Shown: positions 26,701 through 36,920 of the stretch, one piece after another
Layout: the number at the start of each line of letters is the position of its first letter
Numbering within the stretch: the stretch's first letter is position 1
DNA from: Ascaris suum
Lineage: Eukaryota; Nematoda; Chromadorea; Rhabditida; Ascarididae
Direction: 5' to 3'
Assembly: GCA_013433145.1 (NCBI GenBank)
Contig: CM024168.1
Location: 18,243,868 to 18,307,867, forward strand
Length of the DNA stretch: 64,000 bases
Made by a program: the position numbers and the translations under genes
Notes under the pieces: generated by a model
Database searches by the model: none
What the model saw: only the letters and a program-made list of their open reading frames with translations
What the model was told of the DNA's origin: nothing

Positions 26701-29700
26701 TTGAAAACGTTCAAGAATATTTTACTCCTATGGCGTTTTGTAAACTGTTCCTCGGATTCTTCACATCTAATTTTTAGACTCGGTTGAAGGCTGGAAACAT
26801 TAGAAACTGCATGATGAAAGGTTGATTTAATTCTCTTTCTTCAAATAGTGGGACGGTTTCTGGATATATATTTGGAAAGCATTGTTCCGTTCGCTCAGGA
26901 ATACGCTACATGCTAAGTTGAGCTATGCAACTGCAAAATGTAAAACACATGCGGTACAACTGCAACATAAAACGTGCTCCACAAACGACATCTAGTAAAT
27001 AAAGCTTTCAGTTCAAGGTTATCCTTATTTTGAGCAGGCTAATCGAAGTATAATTGAAACACAGAACATCCCGATATTCGAAAGTTGCCCCTATCAATCC
27101 GGCTAAAGAGCTATTTCTGAGGAGGATTTGTGCGCTCAGCAGATCCCAATTCCCAGCTGTCTAAGTCTGAAGTCGGTGAGGGAATCAGTTGTTTGGGCAG
27201 AAGAATTACCTACTTGAGTAAGACGTCTTGTGTCCTTTGATTTGCAGATTGTTTTGTTAAACGGTGCGTATTTCTGATCTCACACGGTAACTGCTTTCCG
27301 TAAGTGTGATTTGACATTCTTTTTGCTTTGAGTGCTTTATTTGTATGTACGCTTTCTTATTTCATCGATTTTCTAGCCACTACAGCTTTCTTCGTTCCTT
27401 CGTGAATAAGCATTCCAGAAGTGAATAAACAAACGATAGCTGAAGAACAAACCAGTCACACAAGTGCAGCCGAACGTTGTTAACAGATTATGCGCCAAAT
27501 GGAAGCAAAAGCAAGGGATCATCCAATGAAAAGGAAACGCGCTAAAGGCATGGAACAGAACAGCTTTTGCACACAAATGACGACCAAATGCGAAAACCGC
27601 GCCGCATTATACTTTCGTAATAGCAGTAGAGGTTACCACTCCCCACGCAACATTTCGCAACTTCTTGCAGACTAAGTTATATGCACGTTTGAGACTATGG
27701 GTGCTGTCATTCCCTGGAAATGTTGTTGTCAAACATTCAAAAACAAATGGAAGCATAAAAACGAACAAGCATGATGCCCTCACAATGAGCCTGACAAAGC
27801 ACATTTGCAAAGACTCATAAAAAATTTCACGACATACCAGCTTCAAAACGATTCAAGCATTCGTAGAACCAGCACACAATCAACGTCAACGAGCGCAAAT
27901 TTTGGTGCGCGCTACAGTCATCACGCACAATGTTTATGCAGACTTGATGCGACTGACATTCGATACGGCTTTCGGACGCAAACTCAATTTTCTTGATGAA
28001 CGTGCCTGTTTCAGCCATGAACAGCGATGATGCAGCCTTCACTTCCTCAGAAGCTAACAGATCATATAATAACGCCGGGCAATACATAGCGAGTGCTTTA
28101 GAAATGGAACGCGGAAAGGAAAGCAATGGATGGCAAAAGGTTCGAAAGTAGTTGAGAAATGTTCAGCAAGGAATAACGTAAGTCTTGCAGAAGGAGATCA
28201 CGACTTTGTGCTACTCGCGCGTTTGTACATGTGCATCTATTTGCACACCAGCTTCCACCCCGGAACAACCAAAGCTAGAGTGTCACGAAATTAGGTTGGT
28301 ACATCCACCGTTACGAGAAATATCTCCCTACAGAATCAATTCAGCAGGCGCACCAAATTTGTGTATGGGTGGTTAGATCTGTCAAAAATGAACGCATTAT
28401 TCCCCATATTTTAGTTTTACTGATAAAATGCGAAATTAACGCCCGTTAAACGAGTGGAAAGAAAGAGTGCATAACATCTCAACTCCTTCGGCACGCTTTC
28501 CAACTTGCTGATATGTATATGCTTAAAGCCAACAAATGACTGGTTGGGAGGATAGGTTCGCCGAGTCAAAGATATGAAAGATGTACAACTCTTGAAAAAT
28601 TGTCATTTATGCTTCGAACGTGCCAAGAAACCTTCTCAACCAGTTGGGCGCAGCAATTCCACCATCTCGTTGAAGGTACTTCTTGAAGGTAAGAAATTTT
28701 CAACCACCAAAATTTGCTTCAGAGACGCTTCCTCAGAGACTTGTTGGAGCGTGGTTGCACTCGCCCATGTAAGAATAAAGGTTTCACTTTTTTCGCTTGC
28801 AGGAAGTAGAGAATTTGCGGACAAACGAACAAAACGAAATCATTCATAAGCACTGCGATCATGGTTTTAGACAAGCTTACAAAACCAATCCGAACAGCCA
28901 TAAGAACTATCCAACCAGCTTCTATTTGGAAGCAGAAGATTATTCTATTATCTGAGTTATATCCACCGAATTTGTCGAGTTGAAACAACTACACGGATAG
29001 ACAGAAAAGAAAATAAACATACAGAAGGACATCAAAACAAGCATAATAGTAACGATGCAGTGTTGTAAAGTTCATTTATCCGCGAAAAAATTCGATGACA
29101 GAAAATTTTCATAGTGCAAAAGACATCGTGAGCAACCGTAATCAGCGAGCTCCATATGCTCGCAAATACGCTAAAGTTAACGTAGGAACTAAAAACTAGA
29201 TGAGCTTGAAGAACTACAGCACATCATCATGATAGAAAAATCGGCAACAGTGAACAATGCGTCAATCAAACACCCTTTAAAACGAGCCGCTCTATGATAA
29301 ACAAAGACCGATCAAAAATTGGCGCGGGAGGCTCCAGAGAGAGCAGCTTTATAACAAACCCAACTGAAATGGCCCTTGAATTCTACGCTATTGCACTTTA
29401 GCAGTCTCATTTGAAGTATGAGTGTCACCTCACCCTTAATGTTCTTAGAATATGAAATGGATTGGTCATATCAAGGTAATAATTCAGTAATAGTGAAGGT
29501 GAACTGAAGTGAGCACTAAGTTTATACAAATTTTTCTTGTATCTGAAAAAAGGCGAAAGTTAAAACTTGACTCTTTTCTGCTCTGACACATAGAAAACTC
29601 ATCCCCGCACCTTTCTAATAGGCGAAGTACGCGAACTCCTCCCCACCTGCCGTACATGCACAACTTCCAGCTCTTTACTACAGATTCCATTGCACAGTTT

Positions 29701-30500
29701 GGCAGATTTTTTTACGCACATGAATGAACGATAACGAAAGCAACAGCCGATCTTTTCTGCTAAAAGGATATCCTCACCCCCCCCCCCCCCATCGCCTAAC
29801 TATGTCTACAAGCCATTTTTGTGGTAATTTTTGTCTTTTACAACGACGACCACATAAAGTATTGACTGAAAAATGTCCTTTGACAAAGCGCGTAACACTC
29901 AAAACACCAAATGTTTGTACTCAAAGCATGTGGACTGATGGAAAAGCGCCAAACCACTATTCAAAACGCATATAGGAGAAAACTCCGACTATTCATAACG
30001 TCGACGGAACAGAATGCCGGTTGATCAGAATGCTGATTCAAATAATCCCTCCAAAAACTGCTAAACAAAAGCTTTATGCTTTCATATTTTGCGAACGAGG
30101 TTGAATTCCCACTGGTATGGAGAAAGTGAAGCAAGAACCCTGGCATTCATGAAGGTCCGAAGTCTTCGGATTTCATTACTGTTGAAGCTGTCGTCGACTT
30201 AGAGGACGTGCGATGCAGAATGGCCTTAGAACCAAAGACAGAGAAAGTGTATCAAACCCGATGTAAGGAAAGACAACATGCTGAGTGACTATGACAGTTC
30301 CAGTTTCATTGATCTAGCACAACGCGAGAGCAACGTAATGTTCCTGTTCTCATGATCGAATTTGCTGTAAGTCTCTTTTCACATTACAAAAACCTGCGTT
30401 GATTCGATTCTTTGATCGCTGCACAAACAGTGACATAGGCTAGAAGCGAATCAAAAAGATACTAGAAGAAATTCAACAACTTATCGGTGCTTTGTCATCT
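23726..30500. other. Intergenic stretch upstream of colmedin
   Basis: I find no gene with convincing splice signals or domains. Two short stretches (24,710-24,790 and 25,670-25,720) share a motif of the form caaaacttcgt(c/g)cat, and caatcaccag near 24,735 recurs near 37,250, which suggests fragments of a dispersed repeat. An imperfect hairpin lies at 26,495-26,515. The plus-strand/minus-strand open frames at 28.6-28.8 kb look somewhat protein-like but lack good splice sites. The colmedin promoter should lie just right of 23,725; I see no recognisable core element. A TAG at about 23,744 (minus) could serve as a spliced-leader acceptor. Confidence 0.4.
29777..29790 (+). repeat. Poly-C run (14 C)
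   Basis: A homopolymer of 14 cytosines in an intergenic AT-rich context. Such runs are prone to length error in sequencing and to slippage. Confidence 0.95.
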
Positions 30501-30502
30501 AC

Positions 30503-31450
30503 AGGGTGGTCCAGACGTAACAGTTATTGTTTAGTGGGATTAACTCTGCAAATCTTTTTACCTTTCTGGGACAATTTACAAAACATCTTTAGAGCACAGT
30601 CGTATCAATCAAACGCTGCAATAAACACTGAGCAACGCGATTTCATCTGAGCGCCATGGAGCAGCTCAACGCAACTCCTTTTCGCACTGTACCGCAGGCG
30701 TGCTAAGACAACTTTTGTCCACATGAGCAAACGCTTCTTAGATTCGGTTTCTGAGAACGTCTACACAGCTGCTGTTCCGCTCATACGCATGGACCTACTG
30801 AAACTCAGAGGAGAAAATCGGGGCGTGAGAGCTGGACTTTTCTGTGGCCATTCAATGGTTTCCTTCCAATCCAAAAGTGGAGAGAATTTTAATCCAAGAA
30901 ACTCCACACAACCTTTGCGCAGTGGGCCGGAACCCCATCGTGCATGAACCTAAAACTCCGCTGTTTTATAAGGGCTTAATATTTTTCCGCTTAGTACCTC
31001 CAGGTAGGGGCTGGCGTCCACAATTTTCTCAAAAGGAAGGCTCTCTGAAATGCCTCCCGACTAAATTTCTACCCAAATGACGACCATTAGGTTCTTGACC
31101 GATTGTCTACTGGGGTTTGTATCACACCAGTCCATGACGCTGTGACGATTCATATGGCCGTTAAGGTCAAACACTGCTTCATAAGACCAGAAAACTGCTT
31201 CATAAGACCGCAAAAATTCCTTAATGGTCCACCTCAACCCTACTACCCACAGCTACTACATGGTCTGACGGAAGATGACTTCGATAATTTTGTGGTTTTC
31301 TGGAAAAAATGAAAAAAAGGACGTCGAAGATAAGCTGAAAAAGGACCTAGTTCGTGAACAATGCGCTGGACACCGGTTCTCGGCATTTCCACTCCCGTCG
31401 ATTAGCTGACTTTTTGGGCTCAGCTTAGTGACACTTGAAACTTACAATTT
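30503..31450 (-). mobile_element. Degenerate mariner/Tc1-superfamily transposon with one terminal repeat
   Basis: The left end begins CAGGGTGGTCCAGACGTAAC directly after a TA dinucleotide, which fits the TA target site and terminal sequence of this superfamily. Minus-strand fragments follow transposase order: a helix-turn-helix-like piece (TGVQRIVHELG, about 31,390-31,350), YEAVFDLNGHMNRHSVMDW (31,195-31,130; family form D-E-A-x-F), FMHDGVPAHCAKVVWSFLD (about 30,950) and EWPQKSPALTPRF (about 30,870; family form W-P-P-x-S-P-D-L-x-P). The reading frame is broken many times. The first catalytic Asp is Tyr and the Asp of S-P-D-L is Ala, so it is inactive. No matching right terminal repeat was found out to about 32 kb, so that end is lost. 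A segment near 31,210-31,315 reads in the opposite orientation. Confidence 0.85.
31208..31318 (+). pseudogene. Inverted transposase segment inside the mariner-like element
   Basis: Here the plus strand, not the minus, encodes a transposase block: PYYPQLLHGLTEDDFDNFV followed by VFWKK and a stop. This matches the 'L-x-E-D-D-x-x-x-R-x-x-F' linker that normally lies between the helix-turn-helix region and the first catalytic Asp. Those two flanking blocks lie on either side of it but on the minus strand. The simplest reading is a local inversion of about 110 bp. A direct duplication of actgcttcataagacc sits exactly at its left edge (about 31,170-31,208). Confidence 0.65.
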
Positions 31451-33156
31451 CTTTCTTCTGATTCCCTGAACCGCGGCCGTCTGCTGCAAGTTGCATATTC
31501 AACAATATCTCTTCAGTAAAATTATTACAGCAATTTTGGTCACTCTGGAGTTCGGCAGTGGTGTGTAGAAGTGTCAGGCCACTGTTGCCAGACAGTGGCT
31601 GTTCAGTTATTTGCAATTTCGACGAAGTTCAGTTATTTGCAATAAAGCTTCATATCCAAAATGCGTTCTTGCAGTGATTGCCTGGTGAAACTGTTCCCAA
31701 CCTCAAGATTAAGAATTTTTTAGACCATCAAATAAAAAAAACTGGCATAAAACACGAAAGCATAACAAAGATATCGAGCACGCTGCTTGATCGCGAGAGA
31801 GCACGCTGCTTATTCTGGGCCATTCTGTGTGTTCTCAGTTATTAATTCACCGGACATGAATCTACTGATCATGTTTTTTCGCGCTGCTCAGTGCTGCTTA
31901 AATCCGATCTCGTTTTCACTTAATCCAAGGTAATGTTGTATTCAGTTGATTTGTTGAAATGCAATGTTCCATGGGTAAACAAATGTGATCGTAAGAGATG
32001 AAAGAACTGTGTTACACCAGTTGACATAAATGAAGTTATGCAAACGAAAAGTCATCTGAAAAGGAAAACATATCAAACAAATTCTGGGACGTCGAAGATG
32101 GAAACAAAGTACCGATGACTGCTAAAGATAGAACAAGTCATGTACTTCTGATATAACTATGGCGGCAACAAAATGAAACTGCTGCACCAAACACCAAATG
32201 AATTGAATTAGGCGAATCATCAGCAGCATGCCATCAGTGCAGCACTGATGACCAAGTTGCTCTAGTGCCTTGAAAACTCGACAGCTTCGTGAATGTATTT
32301 TTTAGCTTCACTTCCAGATAAAATATTCACCAATGGGATGGAAACTTCAACACGGAACTTTCATCATTTTAGCTGGATCCTCTTTGATTTACGCAAACGA
32401 TGCTGTGCAGCGGGATCCATGATAAATAACAGCAGAGTTTTGGAGGCAGAGAAGCCTCAATTTCAAGTAGATGAATATTAAAAAGTTTCGTATCATGAGA
32501 ACATTCGAATATGCAGACTGACATCTTTCTACCACTCCCCTCCTCTAGATTCAACAAGTTTCATTTCAGGCCATCGGTGCAAACAAGTTATTGTATCCGG
32601 GGCAAGCCGATTTACCAACGATCATCTTTTCCAGATTGCAAACAAACGCAATACTCTCTCCGTTACACCACTGCAGACGCATCCTATCAGTCTGAGCTTA
32701 AACCATCAACACGTAACGATGTATAGGAATATAATAAGATGTATAGGAAATTAAAAAAAACATCCTATCAGTCCAAATTTGAAAGAACTGCCTCAATTCA
32801 GAGGCAAACCTCCAAAAACCAAGGTGGGTACGTAAGAGATTATTGACACAGTTATCACGCCTATCTCACATCAATTTCGTCAAAATCTATGGAGGAAGAA
32901 TCAACAGCCCATTGATAAAGAGCATTGAAAGCTGGATAAAAACGGGCATTTTCCTATTCCATTATTTTCGAGCTAGGTCGGCAAGAGAAAGGTCGTGAGA
33001 GCACAGTTCGCACGCATTATATCGAAAAAATGCGATCGGGAAAATTCTTGGAAGGTGTTGTTAACGGAAGCTCTTCCACATTTTAGAAAACTGCGAACCT
33101 GTAGTATACAGATAGAATAGATAGAAATAGACGCCGCATGCAGGGAAGAAGTGTGC
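31451..33156. other. Intergenic stretch between two mobile elements
   Basis: No gene recognised. It may include the eroded outer part of the mariner-like element. A 17-bp direct repeat, gttcagttatttgcaat, occurs near 31,600 and again near 31,627. Open frames are short and lack splice support. Confidence 0.4.
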
Positions 33157-33480
33157 ACAACTATATGTGAAATACATTTAAAAAATATTCATATTTTTGA
33201 AATGCAGTTGGTTAAATCCGTTCGAGTATGATACAATGGCTCCGAGTTGAAATATACGGAACGAATAAATAAGAGGAAAATCGAACCGTCTGCGTTAAGC
33301 ACAGCTTAATAGGCAGGTTTAAAACGATTATATCAAGCTGCCACAGCTTCAAGTCCCAGATATGTTTTCTCCGATTTTCCGCATATTTCAACTCGGGGTC
33401 ATTGTACCAGATGAAAAGGAATTTAACCGACTCGATTTCAAAAATATAAATGTTTATTTTTGTGTTTCACATATATTTGT
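33157..33480. mobile_element. Palindromic MITE-like hairpin, about 324 bp
   Basis: Two inverted arms of about 104 bp (33,157-33,260 and 33,378-33,480) flank an unpaired loop of about 117 bp. Matching stretches include ggttaaat...gatacaatg...ccgagttgaaata on the left and the complement of tatttcaactcgg...cattgta...atttaacc on the right, with scattered mismatches (roughly 80 per cent or better by eye). There is no coding capacity. The structure fits a foldback or MITE-type non-autonomous element. I cannot name the family, and target-site duplications are not obvious. Confidence 0.8.
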
Positions 33481-35230
33481 CCATGCTTTTTTCCTTCATG
33501 AGGCGCCTGGTTTAGATGCAGTCTCCGAACAGTAATTGTTTACACTCAACATTTCAGAAATGATAACTCGCATGGTAAATTCGAACATGCAAAGAAGTAA
33601 TAATATGCCGAGGGTTGCTTTTACCTTTTTTGTGGACTTCCATACTTATTTTTTTCATAATTCCCTATTGAAACCGCTCTTGAGATCGTTTTGAACGCCC
33701 TCCGTACGCACTCTCGCCTTAAGGCCTTAAGGTGGTGTATTAGAATATGTAGTAGGCGGGATCGTTCGTTTAATTCGTTCAGCCGTTGAAGCACTTTTCT
33801 CAACCGCAGTTTAATGACCAGTTTTCTCACAATTCTTTAGTCAGAACCTTATTCTTGCGAGTCATCGCGAGCGTCCTCTGCAAAGAATCTAAGCTGGAGG
33901 CAGATAATTGATGCATGCTTTCCATTATGAAAGCGCAATAGTCCCCGTTGACCGTTCTTTTAACACATACACATTCTGGTTTCTTGATAGCGTTATGATT
34001 TGTGTATTATGCACTGCCGCCACCCTCATCTAACTTTTCTACCAGATTGTTAAATTGAATAAGATACTTTTTCTGTTTGTGAGCACACATAAGCCACTTC
34101 CATAGCTCAATTCCAGGTCACCGGGCCCCAACTGGTGATTCAGATCTTGGTGTCAGCTTTTGACTGAAACTTTATGACGTTGTACTGGAAGTGCCGAAAA
34201 AAATAAATCTTAGATTTACGTTTCAGTGCAACGTCTTTCTGGAAACCTGATTTTTTTAAGCAAATCGCCAACTTCCGACAAAGATTCGAGCCGCAGTCTT
34301 ATGCGCACTTGTCGGTGGTACTCGAAGAGTTAGAGGTCCGCAAAATGCGTGCAGCCAGAAATAAACTACCAAGGCAGTTACTCCCCTTCGATTTGAGGAT
34401 ATCATATTCAAAATCTGAGAACAATGCGCGGATTTTATGTAAGACTGATTTTTTTTTCTGAAATGCTTACGAAAATGCAGCTAATCGCTTTTGCAAGTGC
34501 TTATGGAAATAAAAGAGTCACCCCATCGTAAGTTCGTGGCTTCGATTTTTGCAGCAAGTTCCTCGCATTCTCCGATGGGGTACATTGCCTTGAAATATAC
34601 ATAATTTTACTGAAATCTGCCATATGAACTTAGCTTACTGTTTGAATTTTTGAGGTCTGCTCTGCGGAAAGAAAAATGTGCATACCAAAATCTTTATTAA
34701 ATGCAGCCAGATTTCCTGGCAAATTTTGCTACCCGACACTAGCTCTTTTTTCCGATTTATTATTCCATTCTCTTCCACATTTTTTTGTCTAAATTCACGC
34801 ACTTTTCAAAACTGGCGTTTGCAATGCATACTGTCTCGTCGTCCTGTTTCTTCGTTCGCCACGTGTCTGCGTATCCAGTAATCTCAGCTCCATAACCAAA
34901 GAAGCAAGCGAACTTCGCATATACAGTATACATCACAAGCAATGTTGATCCGTCAAATTCGGGGAAATTACAAATACTTGGAAGTAGTTAAAACTTTACA
35001 CGCATTCTGCACCCAGCACGACTGCATTTTTTATGAACGAGATCACTTGAGAACGATATTTGCATATGACTCATGCACGAATATGATACTACCTTCTCTG
35101 GCATGCCTCTTCGCTCAATTAAATTTGTATGAGATACTGCTTTCCTAACATGGCACGCGGTAGAACGGTCAATCTTCAGCTCCGACAGGAATTCCCAAAA
35201 ATGACCTCTGTCCACTTCCCTCCTTCCCCA
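33481..35230. other. Intergenic stretch, nothing recognised
   Basis: AT-rich sequence with only short open frames. A basic 69-codon frame on the minus strand at 33,621-33,830 has no domain I recognise and no supporting splice sites. Confidence 0.4.
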
Positions 35231-35574
35231 CTCCCTCAATTACGGCAAATCAGAACTAAGGGGAGATGCGCGGACGTTGTGACTGGCGACGATATCGAGG
35301 AGAAAGGTGCTGGAAAACGGCAGGAGTCGATGACCGCCTGCCGATGCCAATATGCGAAAGCCCAAGCAGAAGCAAGGTAGAGGGCCTTTGTAAGGGGACA
35401 CTACGGCCTCCAAGCACAACTCGAACCAAAGACATTCGAAAGAGCCCAAGGGTCCAAGACAGATTTTTACGAGCCCCAGAGATCGCTTAAGCCGACATTA
35501 GAGCATATAATTCGATCAATGACATTATATGATGAACAACAAAATGAGTTAATTCGAGTTAATACGATCATGTA
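35230..35574 (+). pseudogene. GC-richer protein-like relic, family unknown
   Basis: A plus-strand frame runs from about 35,230 with a single TAG at 35,379-35,381, then continues open for 64 codons to a TAA at 35,574. The second half is rich in Glu, Gln, Arg and Lys and contains EHIIRSMTLYDEQQNELIR, which looks like a helical, coiled-coil-like segment. Base composition is clearly less AT-rich than the flanks. There is no start codon or splice signal near the second half. It could be a decayed retroelement gag-like relic or part of a lost gene; I do not recognise it. Confidence 0.3.
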
Positions 35575-35889
35575 ATGTTAGATCAAAATTAGATGTTTTG
35601 GGCTGCTTTTCGGTGCCCTAACCAACACATGGCATCTAGCAAAACATGAGTTTTCGCATTTAGACATCTAGTCTTTCTGGGACTTGTTCAACACAAAAGG
35701 AAAACTCGAAAGATATAAAGTGAACGTAAATCCTGGCATATTCAAATGCTTGTGGCTCCTTCCGCAGCTTCAAATATAGATGGTTGTTTAACTCCCTTAA
35801 TTCTGGCTTCAACTTTTCATGAAAGATATGGACATATGCAGAACCGTCACTTGCAGCAAATGTCTTTGCAAATTGTAATCCTACAAAAT

Positions 35890-36110
35890 GGTTCTAATCC
35901 GGCTACCCCCACCTCCCACAAAACGTTCGTCTCCAGTTGGAATCAAATTGCCTATAAAGCATCCATAGCAACTTGGATGGCCGCAACTTCTGTGTGGTTT
36001 CCGCGGCTTGTGTACTAAACTCGACTGAGAAAAATTTTCGGAGCAGGCATGAGTAGGTACCGCCTCCAATGATTTCCGCGAATCCGGCTTCGACGGCTTG
36101 CGCGCTGCGA
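35890..36110 (-). pseudogene. Possible RNase H1-like remnant with frameshifts
   Basis: On the minus strand, TEVAAIQVAMDAL appears in one frame and NLIPTGDERFV shortly after in another. Together they resemble the RNase H fold block that carries the second catalytic residue (N-x-x-A-E-x-x-A-x-x-x-A-L) followed by the loop before the next strand. The upstream fragment CSENFSQSSL is in a third relation of frame. If real, this is a broken copy with at least two frameshifts and a TAG after the helix. It could derive from a retroelement RNase H domain or a host RNase H1 gene. The match is by eye and short. Confidence 0.35.
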
Positions 36111-36920
36111 CTGTTAGCAAGACAGATGCAAACCTTCAGCGAAACCTTGTAAATAGAAGCGGTGGTAACGTCATCTGGAGAAGACTTGAAGTTGTACTAC
36201 TCAGACTTTGCCTATATAACACAGAAATAGCGCCATAATGACCAACACCACATGCAGTTTTGCATTTCAGTCATTACACCAACTGCGCCATAGTGATGAA
36301 AAAGTTTCGTCGCTAGAAGAAATTATCGAATGCGGGCTGAAGGACTTATGAGTTTCATCCGGTGCACTCACCTCGATATGATGCCACCACAATGCATTTT
36401 GAAAAAAATTTATACCATCGAATAAAATGAAAGAGAAATTCGCTGGAATTTCAAATCAACTAGGAAAATCAGCAAATTGAACCCATTTGGTGCCAACCAT
36501 GCGCGACCCTCTACTGCGTTTGGCGTCGTAAGCGTCACTGCTCTATCTATAGGGGACAGCGTGCCATGCGCCATGGACTAATCGAAGCTCACAGCCACTT
36601 AAAAAATCCGCATTATGCACCATTAAAAACATTCAAGTCGACGTTTAAGCACAGCTCATTCAGAAATTTTTTAAAGTGCAAGTAAATGATCGCAACATTA
36701 AAAAATGACCTAGAATATAGGCAGTATTAGCAGAAACTTTGAGCACAACTTGATCGAATGAAAATTCAGCGCGCATCAGCTAAGCAGAAGTAATGTAAAC
36801 TTTCAAAACGAGACTTCAAAATCCTTCTGGCAAAAGAAGATGGTCAAGGAAGTGAATAACACTCTTGTTCTGAACATCCCTTCTAATATCTCTCCTCCCC
36901 AGGACAAAAAAGTATGCGGT

